A DNA stretch of 39,244 bases, taken from assembly GCA_007376725.1 (NCBI GenBank), contig VMGT01000010.1, positions 1-39,244 of the forward strand. The letters are read 5' to 3'. The notes beneath the pieces are model-generated. The model had not been told where the DNA came from, ran no database searches, and saw only the letters and a program-made list of their open reading frames with translations. This document shows, piece after piece, positions 32,697-39,244 of this stretch (positions are counted from its first letter, which is position 1; the number at the start of each line of letters is the position of its first letter). A program made the translations under genes and the position numbers. Source of the DNA: Parcubacteria group bacterium Greene1014_15. Its GTDB lineage: Bacteria > Patescibacteriota > Minisyncoccia > Phycocordibacterales > VMGT01.

Positions 32697-32910
32697 ATGC
32701 CGGTATCTCAAAATTGACAAGCAAAGAGGGGTTGTTCACAATACCGGTTTCTTCTGCGCTTTCATCATGAAGATACACCTCAACAGCTTCCTTGATATTA
32801 GAAATAAGCTCTTCAAAAGTTTGTGCTTGTGTGACAACAGGCAAATCTATCGCTTCTGCAACATAATAAGTATCGCTTTTTGATATAGAAAATTGCAGTA
32901 TCTGCTTCAT
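32689..32910 (-). CDS. hicB: HicB-type antitoxin, short form
   Basis: 73 residues from ATG 32910. The partial RNase H-like fold is visible: MKQILQFSISKSDTYYVAEA, then VVTQAQTFEELISNIKEAVE, which is the HicB core. No C-terminal helix-turn-helix or ribbon-helix-helix is present, so repression, if any, would need another factor. Precedes and overlaps hicA by 8 bases. Confidence 0.82.
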   Translation of the reverse strand: MKQILQFSISKSDTYYVAEAIDLPVVTQAQTFEELISNIKEAVEVYLHDESAEETGIVNNPSLLVNFEIPAYA

Positions 32911-32912
32911 AA

Positions 32913-33020
32913 TTACGTACACTCGAAAGCATTAGGTTTGCGAATGTTATTGGGTATATAATCACGACGCTCAGAGAAAACGAAAGTAGGAATTTTCACT
33001 TTTTCCTCGCTTGTAATCAT
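32913..33020 (-). CDS. Possible 35-residue ORF immediately before hicB
   Basis: ATG 33020 to TAA 32913-32915, ending 2 bases before the hicB ATG. The product is MITSEEKVKIPTFVFSERRD plus 15 more residues. The frame stays open about 14 codons further upstream without a standard start, so it could be the end of a decayed gene. No ribosome site. Weak support; listed because of its coupling position. Confidence 0.25.
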   Translation of the reverse strand: MITSEEKVKIPTFVFSERRDYIPNNIRKPNAFECT

Positions 33021-33079
33021 AATAACATGTCTGATATAAACTGCAAATACTGCATCAACGCCGCATTTTTACATTTTAA

Positions 33080-33724
33080 TCATTCAAATCTCCACGAACT
33101 CATTACCCGCGCAAGAAGCGGATCGAAGTGCGCGAGCGCTGATATCTGATACAGATATTCATTTTTGATAATCCATACTTCGCGCGTTCGTCCGACACTT
33201 TTCTCCTCACTCCAAAACAACAACGCATGCGTACCATCCGCAAGAACAACTTCCTGCGGTTCACGGATCGTGAAATCAGGCAAGTCCTCTCGTATGCGCT
33301 CGACGGTCATAACCGTATACTCCTGCTCATCCCAAGGCAGGATAAATATCTGAAAGCCGGCAGAGCCCTTCGCTTCTTGTATGAGAATCGTCTCGCCCAT
33401 GTCTTCCGTAAATGACGAAACATCCATACTCGTTGGCTTGTCAAAAGAAAATCCATACGCCGTGTTGACGTAGCGAATTGATTCTCCGAAATCATATGAA
33501 CCGGAGGATGTGTTTTCCACACGTTCCGGTTCGCTTGAGCTTGAAACGCCCGAGCTATCAGATCCTTCTTTTCTTTCTCCTTCATCAGTTTGAGATTCTG
33601 AAAAAATGCTCCATCCCGTAGCGCCTTGTTCTCCTACATCATTCTTTGCACCGCCAAAAACAAAGAGCGCAACCACGCCGAATCCAAGAACAAGCAGACA
33701 TGCGAGTATTTGTGGTTTTTTCAT
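33080..33724 (-). CDS. Membrane-anchored PsbP-like ectodomain protein
   Basis: 214 residues. A TM helix or signal anchor at about 5-24 precedes a Ser/Glu/Gly-rich linker (about 28-75) and a globular exported domain beginning VNTAYGFSFDKP. Shared with the protein at 34958-35548: GFQIFI, REP plus a hydrophobic pair, and TREVWIIKNEYLYQIS. These are therefore paralogues, and more distantly resemble the EEYGFE domains at 23614 and 25277. Function unknown; probably a cell-surface binding or sensing domain. Confidence 0.7.
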   Translation of the reverse strand: MKKPQILACLLVLGFGVVALFVFGGAKNDVGEQGATGWSIFSESQTDEGERKEGSDSSGVSSSSEPERVENTSSGSYDFGESIRYVNTAYGFSFDKPTSMDVSSFTEDMGETILIQEAKGSAGFQIFILPWDEQEYTVMTVERIREDLPDFTIREPQEVVLADGTHALLFWSEEKSVGRTREVWIIKNEYLYQISALAHFDPLLARVMSSWRFE

Positions 33725-33796
33725 GGACTTCTCATGTTACCTGTCTCGATCACATATCGCCGCAACCGCACCTTCGTCCGCACCTTCGTCCGCAGC

Positions 33797-33825
33797 TTGA
33801 CATATTTTTTTCTATTTGCTACACT
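33797..33825 (+). promoter_or_regulatory. Near-consensus promoter for the 33832 small RNA
   Basis: TTGACA (33797-33802), exactly 17 bases, TACACT (33820-33825), preceded by TTTGC so the -10 is also extended (TGCTACACT). The strongest sigma70-type promoter seen in the window, and no protein gene follows it on this strand. Confidence 0.75.
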
Positions 33826-33831
33826 GTACGC

Positions 33832-33923
33832 ACAAGTGCCTTCGGGCTCGCCCCGCAAGGGGCAAACAGCGAATTAAGAAATTTAAGACAAGTCGTCAGA
33901 GCAAGTCTCTGGCGGCTTTTCTT
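33832..33923 (+). ncRNA. Putative small RNA, about 92 nt, antisense to the end of the mazF-like gene
   Basis: Begins 7 bases after the promoter. It contains GCC-TTCG-GGC (33838-33847, a UUCG tetraloop), GCCCC-GCAA-GGGGC (33850-33863, a GNRA tetraloop), an A-rich single-stranded stretch, and the terminator CGTCAGAG-CAAGT-CTCTGGCG followed by GCTTTTCTT (33894-33923). The last 28 bases overlap the 3' end of the minus-strand PemK/MazF gene. It does not match the 4.5S, 6S or tmRNA sequences I know. It might control the toxin message. Confidence 0.6.
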
Positions 33924-34282
33924 ATTCGTGCAAAGATATCTTTATCAAGATAACCGATTTTACGTACAAGACGCTTTGTATCAATGACGCGTATTTGAGA
34001 AAGAAGCACTCTTGCTTCCTTTCCATCTACACGCCCAATGGATGGGCGTAATGGATGGTTCGCCCCCGCCGTGGTCAGCGGAATCACAAAACAAGTTTCT
34101 TTGCTTAATCCTTTCAAAATAAGTACCGGGCGACGTTGCTCATCTCCCATACCGTCTTGTTCAAATCCAACATTCACGCCGAGTGAACACCACCATATCT
34201 CACGCATATGATACAATTTATGTTCACCTTTATCGTGAATATCTTTCTTTGCTTTATTCCACGTATCAAAATCTTTTTTCAT
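33896..34282 (-). CDS. PemK/MazF-family protein with N-terminal helical extension
   Basis: 128 residues. The MazF-like core begins at REIWWCSLGVNVGFEQDG (about 27-44), then RRPVLILKGLSKETCFVIPL and the basic, conserved ARVLLSQIRVIDTKRLVRKI. The first 25 residues (FDTWNKAKKDIHDKGEHKLY) are a helical extension often found on such proteins in CPR genomes. There is no antitoxin gene next to it, which is unusual for MazF; antisense RNA from 33832 could fill that role (speculation). MazF enzymes cut mRNA at short sites (family knowledge). Confidence 0.78.
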   Translation of the reverse strand: MKKDFDTWNKAKKDIHDKGEHKLYHMREIWWCSLGVNVGFEQDGMGDEQRRPVLILKGLSKETCFVIPLTTAGANHPLRPSIGRVDGKEARVLLSQIRVIDTKRLVRKIGYLDKDIFARIRKAARDLL

Positions 34283-34405
34283 AGTAGATTTCTAAATGTT
34301 AACACTTTGAAACCCCTAATTGAACTATGCAAGCAGATTTCCCGCATACGGCTCTCCAGTAGTAGATTCACCATGTGTTGTAGATTTGAAACGTTAACTT
34401 GGGTT

Positions 34406-34443
34406 AAAGTTGCCTGCTTTGTCTAGACAAAGCAGGCAACTTT
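34406..34443. terminator. 38-bp perfect palindrome in front of structured repeat copy 2
   Basis: AAAGTTGCCTGCTTTGTCT is followed directly by its exact inverse complement, giving a loopless 38-bp palindrome ending in ACTTT. It occupies the same position as the hairpin at 22400-22424 before copy 1, but the sequence is unrelated. Confidence 0.65.
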
Positions 34444-34615
34444 ATTGGCGTGCAATACCCGATGGTGTGCGTACTCGCACAGACGGGGATGCACATAAAA
34501 CTTGTATCGACGGTGACCGATACCTATTCCAACAAAAAAGCCCTGTTCTGCTCCGCGAATACCCTGTGGTGTCTGTAAGGAGACCCACAGGGATCGACGG
34601 AGCAGACTTTTTTAT
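34444..34615. ncRNA. Structured intergenic element, copy 2
   Basis: Matches 22431-22602 with about one base in ten changed and one indel. The large hairpin pairs better here: TCTGCTCCG and ACCCTGTGG on the left with CCACAGGG and CGGAGCAGA on the right, followed by CTTTTTTATT. GTATCG and CGATAC form a closed six-base stem here that is weaker in copy 1. No ORF is conserved between the copies. Confidence 0.55.
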
Positions 34616-34679
34616 TAGCCACTACACTGGTTGGATTTTAACCAACTGCAGATGGTACGTTTCTGGGCGCACTCATATA

Positions 34680-34949
34680 GGACTTGCGTATATGGGTGTC
34701 TTTGCGAGGTACTCCGAAGCAATCTAGAATTCGTGAGGCCTAAGAGCCTGTCCACGATCTCGCTTTCAAGACGAATTTTTCAAATTTTGAGGCAAAAAAA
34801 GTGAAATTTGACAAACTGAATCGGGATTCAGAGAGGAAAATTTGGAAAATTCTAGTCGAAATGGAGATCGTGGATAGGCTCTAAGAATAAGCCTAGATTG
34901 CTTCGCGCAAAGCGCTCGCAATGACGAAAAGAGTGATTTGCGTAGGTCC
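34680..34949. mobile_element. Palindromic element with TA flanks, split by another element
   Basis: Ends GGACTTGCG / CGTAGGTCC with TA on both sides (34678-34679 and 34950-34951). The inner arms carry the TTTGCGAGG...GAAGCAATCTAG words of the CGTCATTGCGAG repeats. The two arms are separated by a second palindromic element (34744-34881), so the original length was about 129 bp. The end sequence matches 20817-20938. It begins 65 bases after structured repeat copy 2 and ends 8 bases before the stop of the gene at 34958. Confidence 0.7.
34744..34881. mobile_element. 138-bp palindromic element nested inside 34680-34949
   Basis: Ends GAGCCTGTCC / GGATAGGCTC, flanked by TAA at 34741-34743 and TAA at 34882-34884. 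The inner arms AAGACGAATTTTTCAAATTT and AAATTTGGAAAATTCTAGTC fold together. Same family as 17506-17714. The TAA duplication inside the host element shows it arrived later. Confidence 0.75.
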
Positions 34950-34957
34950 TATCATAT

Positions 34958-35548
34958 TCATATAAATGTCCATGTTTGCAGAATGCGCATAAACCACTCG
35001 TCGAGTTCTCTGTAGGTGGTGATTTCAAAGAGATGCCCATCTTTTATAAACCACACCTCTCGTGTTTCGCCGAGAAGCAGGTGTTCACCGAAAAATGCGC
35101 TCGCCGGTATGCCGTCAATCAAGATATTCACCGGCTCGCGCATGATACTAGAGGGAGCATCTTTGAGAAAACGCTCATCGGTAATTTTTGTTTCTCTATA
35201 CGGCACGATAAAAATCTGAAATCCTTCCAGCCCTTCTGGGGTTTCAAACACAATTGTCAACGCTCCGGCGCCTTCCTTGTATTCACGCACCTGCAACGCA
35301 TCTGGAATACGTAATGAAAACTGAAAATGCTCATTCACATACTCCCGATACCCAACGGGTAGTTTCCTGTCAGATGTTATGGTCGCTGAAACTACCTGTG
35401 TGAGATTCGATACCTGCGCCTGTATGTCGAAGATCGGTTCGTTTTTCTTTTCGATATCATTTTGAGAAAAAAAAGATACGCTCAAAAAACCACCAATAAT
35501 GATGAGTGCTGAACTGAAAATTATGAGAAAAAGTTTATACATAAGCAT
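34958..35548 (-). CDS. Membrane-anchored PsbP-like ectodomain protein (paralogue of 33080-33724)
   Basis: 196 residues; the ATG at 35542 (second Met) is an alternative start. TM anchor at about 4-26 (LFLIIFSSALIIIGGFLSV), then a linker and a domain opening VNEHFQFSLRIPDALQV. Shared landmarks with the neighbour: GFQIFIVPY, MREPVNILIDG, GETREVWFIKDGHLFEIT and a Trp close to the C-terminus. No enzymatic motif. It lies 15 bases downstream of the glycine-rich gene, so it is probably the third gene of that surface-protein operon. Confidence 0.7.
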   Translation of the reverse strand: MLMYKLFLIIFSSALIIIGGFLSVSFFSQNDIEKKNEPIFDIQAQVSNLTQVVSATITSDRKLPVGYREYVNEHFQFSLRIPDALQVREYKEGAGALTIVFETPEGLEGFQIFIVPYRETKITDERFLKDAPSSIMREPVNILIDGIPASAFFGEHLLLGETREVWFIKDGHLFEITTYRELDEWFMRILQTWTFI

Positions 35549-35563
35549 AAGCGGAGCCCCGCT

Positions 35564-36634
35564 TTAGGGAGTTCGGGGGAAAAGACGGATGCGGCCGTTG
35601 AGGAATTTAATTCGCGCTCCCAAGAGACGGATAACACGGGCAGGTGTGACGAAAACGGGGTTATAGGTAAGAACAATAATGCCTCCTTTCCCAATGTCGC
35701 CCGTGCCACCCACAATTGACGCGCCGGCACCGCGTCCACCACCACCGCCACCACCACCGCCTGCGCCGTCAAGACCGCCACCGCCACCGGGACCGCCACC
35801 GCCTGCATCTCGCCCGCCGCCACCACCACCGCCGCCACCACCACCTGATCCGACTAATAACCAGGTGAGACCCTTTCCGCCAGGGGCTCCAGCGCCGCCT
35901 TGAGCGCCGTCGCGCACAGTACCAGCTCCACCTGCACCTCCGGCACCACCTGCCGTGCCATCACCTTGGCCTCCTGCCCCGCCGTTGCCGCCGGTCTCTA
36001 AGCCACCAATTGCTCCAACTGTTCCGGCAGTGCCGTTAGCAGCTGGACCTCCAGAGCCACCGCCACCACCGCCACCACCGCCACCGTCATTTCCGCCACT
36101 AACAGTGCCTCCACCGCCACCTGTGCCTCCGGAAAATTTTGTCGTTCCAACACCGCTCGCTGCGGCGCCTCCTGTGCCACCCGTCGTTCCCGATCCGGCA
36201 CCGCCCCCCTTTGCACAAACTGATTGAGCCGCACAAGTTGTGCCCGTGCCATTAAAATAGGTGTCGGTGCCTGCTGCTCCCGTGCCGCCACCTGTACCAA
36301 CTTGTATCGTCACAGAAGCGCCGGCCGTGAGAGAAAGGTTGGTAATTTTTGAGTAGCCGCCTCCGCCGCCGCTACCACCACCTGCGCCGCCTTGGGTGCT
36401 GTCACCATTCGTGCCAGTCGCGCCGCCGCCTGCACCTCCCAAAACCTCGATAGAGTTGTCTGACGAATTCCAGTCAGTTGGAACCGTAAAGCTCGTACCG
36501 TTTGTAATAACAATCCTCTCCGCGGCATAGACATCATGTGGGAAAAAAAAGGGCACACACAGTTCCACGATAAAAAGAATAATGATGGATGCTGACAGCG
36601 CTTTTTTAAAAATAGTAGAAGTTGCTAATTTCAT
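35564..36634 (-). CDS. Secreted glycine-rich repeat protein
   Basis: 356 residues from ATG 36634, fixed by the ATGA overlap with the upstream gene; the frame itself extends to 36679. A signal sequence or anchor at about 10-38 ends in VYAAE, a plausible cleavage site. A short beta-rich start (SFTVPTDWNSSDNSIEVLGG) leads into more than 200 residues dominated by Gly with Ala, Thr and Ser, then GGIIVLTYNP and a basic end. This is the glycine-rich surface-domain type that opens with FTVP and closes with a hydrophobic strand. Likely an exposed structural or adhesive protein co-expressed with the giant protein upstream. The proline-rich frames on the other strand are its shadow. Confidence 0.8.
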   Translation of the reverse strand: MKLATSTIFKKALSASIIILFIVELCVPFFFPHDVYAAERIVITNGTSFTVPTDWNSSDNSIEVLGGAGGGATGTNGDSTQGGAGGGSGGGGGYSKITNLSLTAGASVTIQVGTGGGTGAAGTDTYFNGTGTTCAAQSVCAKGGGAGSGTTGGTGGAAASGVGTTKFSGGTGGGGGTVSGGNDGGGGGGGGGGSGGPAANGTAGTVGAIGGLETGGNGGAGGQGDGTAGGAGGAGGAGTVRDGAQGGAGAPGGKGLTWLLVGSGGGGGGGGGGGRDAGGGGPGGGGGLDGAGGGGGGGGGRGAGASIVGGTGDIGKGGIIVLTYNPVFVTPARVIRLLGARIKFLNGRIRLFPRTP

Positions 36635-39243
36635 GGTTGTGGTTCTTCTACTATTGGTGGTTCTTGAACTGGTTGCCATTCTTGAACTGTTTCAAGAATC
36701 TGCGTGTCTGTAATAGTAGTGCTTGAAACAGTCTCAACTGTGCTTGGATTTGAGGAATTGGGAGCCTGTTCGGTTGGTGTGATAGGAAGTGTTGGATCGT
36801 CGATCACAATAGGTGGCGCATCTATGCTGATAGTACTGCCAGTCGTGGTACTTGTCGTTCCCGTAACTACATCACTACTTGTTGTAGCGATCGGTTCTTG
36901 TGATAACAAATCATTTACTGTGACAGGTTCGACGATTACATTCGATGCAGGAATAGTGCTCGTGGGAAGTGACACGGTCGGCGCGACAGGTTCTGCAGGT
37001 GTGTTTGTAGTAGTATTCACCAGTTCAAGGAGCGCGCGAACATCGTTTTTATCGAGGCATTGATCGTCAATGCATATTTCATCTTTTGCGTGGAAACTTT
37101 GAGCAAACATGTTTCCGATGCCGTTTAGTGTATCAGCAAACCACGCACTGATGCGAGCAAAGAGATTATCAAAGAAACCCGCAACAAAAGACGCCGACTG
37201 CGGTGTTGATGATGCGGTTGTGGAGGCAAGAAGAGAAAGCTTCACATCGAGGTCCTGCAGCGCTTGTTCTGTCAAATTGAGAACATCTTTTTTGCCAATA
37301 TGTCCGAAGCCTATGTTCATGAAGACATTGATTTTTGCAGTCCCGTACGTACTCGTGGCGCTTGCCGGATCAAACGACTCAAGAGCGATACCGACCGTCA
37401 TGCCGGAAGTAGTTGCCTTCGTGCCAACACCGGGAATAGATGAAAGCGTAATGCGATCCCCCGGCCTAATCGCGCCTCCTTCGCCATTCATTTTCACAGG
37501 CACGCGGCCGACAAGAGAAATCGGCTGCGGATTTGTCGAACTTGCAATAATTCCTTTTCCAAACGTTTGATAAGGATCTGTGGAAACGATGCCAAAAATT
37601 TTGTCGCTACTTGTCGCTTTTGCAAGAACAGAAACAGTATGCACCGCTTTTCCCTCCAGAGTGCCAGAGAGCGCATGAACACCATCAGATGTATAGGTGA
37701 TAGTACGGATCGTGGGCATAACGATATCTCCTTCCTCGACGAGAGCTTCCGTTTCGTACCATTCTGCAATATCGCCCGGAGCGGCGGAACAAACAACAAG
37801 CGTCCGCCCGAATCCGGCTGTTAATGCCGAGTCAAGATCAGCGCCATTATGACAAACGCCATTCGTTGTTGCCACGCCGGTAAATCCGGTAAGCAAGTCA
37901 CCGTCTACTGAAAATGCAACACCCGGTGCCGTTGTCGCAATACCAACACGAAGCTGACTGCCTTTTGTAATGGTAAACGCCACATTGGTCGTGAGGAGCG
38001 TTGAGGAAGCAACACGATACGACTTGTCGGAGGAATTATACCCTACTGACCATGCATTATTGTCATCGGCATATTGAAGTACGGCGTCTCCCGTATTCGA
38101 TGGATCGCCAACCGTTGTCAGACCATCTCGCGCAACAGAAAAGAGAGTTCTATCCACCGTTGGACTCGAGGAACCAACCGCAAAGATTGTTGTGTTTGTC
38201 TCGCCATTGTTTGCATAGACGGAGAATTTTGCAAATGGCGATGTGGTGCCGACTGCTACTCTGCCATTAACGCCATCAAACGAAAGAAGCGATAACGCTG
38301 TGGTGGACGTAGCAATAGAGAACGCATTCACAAGTGTTCGTATGGTTGAGGTGGCAGCTGCTCTGTAATCAAGCGTGAGACTTGCTGCCGAACTCGACGC
38401 GAAGTAGATAGTGTTCGAGTCGAACGCCGCATCGCTCCCAACGGAGAATCTCTGCCATGGTGTTGTGGTGCCGACACCAAAACGAATGTTGGTATCGTCG
38501 TAGACGAGGAGGGACGCTCCGCCGAATGTAGTTCCGCCATCGTTGTACTGTATTTGTGTATCAGAGCCGCCTGGTGTTGTCGAACCTCCTGCATCCGTCC
38601 CGCACGTGATGTTGCCTGACGTATCAGACTTGAGATCGCAGCTTGCGCTGGTAAATGTGGCAACACGCAATCCGCCGGTAGAAACGGTGAGTCCCGCAAA
38701 TGTTGACGTTGCCGTTGTTCCACCGATGCGCGTGGTGTTGATGTCTCCCGCAAATGTGCTTGTTCCCGTACCTCCAACGAGAAGCGTGGAAGAAGCTTGA
38801 AGAACATTCTGGACCAGAAAAGTGCCGTTGACCGTGGATGAAGCGGAAGAGACAAAGCCTTCAATTCTTCCGAGAGCGTCAATGGAGAAGAGGGTTGTTG
38901 AAGAGATATTCTGGATAAGAAAGGGTGTCCCGCTGTAAAGAGTGCCATTGATCGTTCCCGGTGTGCGCAGGGTGAGAATGTTTGCGGTGGTTGATGTGGC
39001 GGCGATGGTTGCAACACTCCGCACATCGGGAGAACTTGTGCCGACACCGAGGTTGTCGGTGAAGGTAGTGAGTGCAACCGTAGAGCCAGACTGTGTGAAG
39101 CCTGAAGGAGTGCCACCGGAGTTTGCATCCGTCCCGCACGTCACATTGCCTGACGTATCAGACTTGAGATCGCAGCTTGCGCTCGTGAAAGTCTTGACCG
39201 TTAATCCGCCCGTGGAGACAGTAAGTCCCGCAAATGTTGACGT
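36631..39243 (-). CDS. Giant cell-surface protein, C-terminal part (5' end outside window)
   Basis: At least 871 codons, open to the window edge. It is Thr/Ser-rich with repeated modules: GVGTTTPWQRFSVGS, AVGTTSPFAKFSV and VRVGI-type strands resembling tail-fibre or stalk beta repeats, plus CDLKSDTSGNITCGTDAGG seen more than once. The C-terminal region has the conserved DIAEWYETEALVEEGDIV block, VGRVPVKMNGEGGAIRPGD, then EICIDDQCLDKNDVRALLEL (a Cys pair near an anchor) and a Pro/Thr/Ser-rich end of about 120 residues. This layout is common in Parcubacteria surface proteins, but its biochemical role is not known. Its TGA overlaps the next ATG. Confidence 0.82.
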   Translation of the reverse strand, partial: TSTFAGLTVSTGGLTVKTFTSASCDLKSDTSGNVTCGTDANSGGTPSGFTQSGSTVALTTFTDNLGVGTSSPDVRSVATIAATSTTANILTLRTPGTINGTLYSGTPFLIQNISSTTLFSIDALGRIEGFVSSASSTVNGTFLVQNVLQASSTLLVGGTGTSTFAGDINTTRIGGTTATSTFAGLTVSTGGLRVATFTSASCDLKSDTSGNITCGTDAGGSTTPGGSDTQIQYNDGGTTFGGASLLVYDDTNIRFGVGTTTPWQRFSVGSDAAFDSNTIYFASSSAASLTLDYRAAATSTIRTLVNAFSIATSTTALSLLSFDGVNGRVAVGTTSPFAKFSVYANNGETNTTIFAVGSSSPTVDRTLFSVARDGLTTVGDPSNTGDAVLQYADDNNAWSVGYNSSDKSYRVASSTLLTTNVAFTITKGSQLRVGIATTAPGVAFSVDGDLLTGFTGVATTNGVCHNGADLDSALTAGFGRTLVVCSAAPGDIAEWYETEALVEEGDIVMPTIRTITYTSDGVHALSGTLEGKAVHTVSVLAKATSSDKIFGIVSTDPYQTFGKGIIASSTNPQPISLVGRVPVKMNGEGGAIRPGDRITLSSIPGVGTKATTSGMTVGIALESFDPASATSTYGTAKINVFMNIGFGHIGKKDVLNLTEQALQDLDVKLSLLASTTASSTPQSASFVAGFFDNLFARISAWFADTLNGIGNMFAQSFHAKDEICIDDQCLDKNDVRALLELVNTTTNTPAEPVAPTVSLPTSTIPASNVIVEPVTVNDLLSQEPIATTSSDVVTGTTSTTTGSTISIDAPPIVIDDPTLPITPTEQAPNSSNPSTVETVSSTTITDTQILETVQEWQPVQEPPIVEEPQP
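38595..38709. repeat. Long direct repeat inside the giant surface gene (second copy at 39131-39244)
   Basis: About 115 bases recur 536-540 bases further on, at the window edge, with most positions identical. It encodes TSTFAGLTVSTGGL and TFTSASCDLKSDTSGN on the minus strand. It indicates tandem module duplication within the protein. Confidence 0.8.
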
Positions 39244-39244
39244 T

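Noticed and set aside
35679-36227. Proline-rich ORFs on the plus strand
   Set aside because: They are the antisense reading of glycine codons in the glycine-rich gene; the minus frame has the signal sequence, the ATGA coupling and the family layout.
38595-39244. Repeated DNA resembling a CRISPR or tandem array
   Set aside because: The repeats are long, in frame and encode protein modules; no short regular repeat-spacer pattern exists anywhere in the window.

Overview
The window looks like a chromosomal contig piece from a Candidate Phyla Radiation bacterium, most likely Parcubacteria-like. This is inference, from four signs: trimmed housekeeping enzymes (ThrS without a TGS domain, PheT without its OB-fold tRNA-binding domain, a short PheS), short compact genes, giant surface proteins of the kind common in that group, and many small toxin-antitoxin modules. 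UGA is used as an ordinary stop codon (for example in the genes ending at 11120 and 16155), so the Gracilibacteria-type recoding does not apply.

Layout. 2-3243 (+): end of dnaE, a leucine-dehydrogenase-like gene and a small membrane protein. 3505-5268 (+): thrS. 5533-11617 (-): a SurA-like anchored foldase, gyrB, pheT, pheS and a zinc-ribbon protein. 11950-12022 (-): tRNA-Thr(UGU). 12164-18385 (-): rplY, a coiled-coil lytic transglycosylase, prmC, rpmE, prfA, rpsB, tsf and a small membrane protein, a translation and release-factor block. 18467-30922: a carbon-metabolism block (2-hydroxyacid dehydrogenase, fba, a PfkB kinase, split transketolase tktN/tktC, rpe, rpiB, gap). 30988-32178 (-): a HupE/UreJ-type membrane protein. 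32451-35548: hicAB, a PemK/MazF-type gene and two related anchored proteins. 35564-39243 (-): a glycine-rich secreted protein and the C-terminal part of a very large repeat-containing surface protein.

The transketolase operon is interrupted between tktN and tktC. The insert carries an AbiEii-type nucleotidyltransferase with its partner, an MNT nucleotidyltransferase with a HEPN protein, and two related membrane-anchored ectodomain proteins. One ectodomain is translationally coupled to AbiEii; the other is fused to the HEPN domain. A 44-codon remnant of a second tktC start lies between them, which shows that the segment arose by duplication and replacement.

The intergenic spaces are full of long imperfect palindromes: 3244, 5306, 11706, 12083, 17506, 19801, 20817, 29288, 29402, 34680 and 34744. 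Several have visible TA or TAA target duplications, and one palindrome is nested inside another. A different structured element of about 172 bp occurs twice (22431 and 34444), each time behind an unrelated perfect hairpin. A probable small RNA with a near-consensus promoter, UUCG and GCAA tetraloop hairpins and an intrinsic terminator lies at 33797-33923, antisense to the end of the mazF-like gene.
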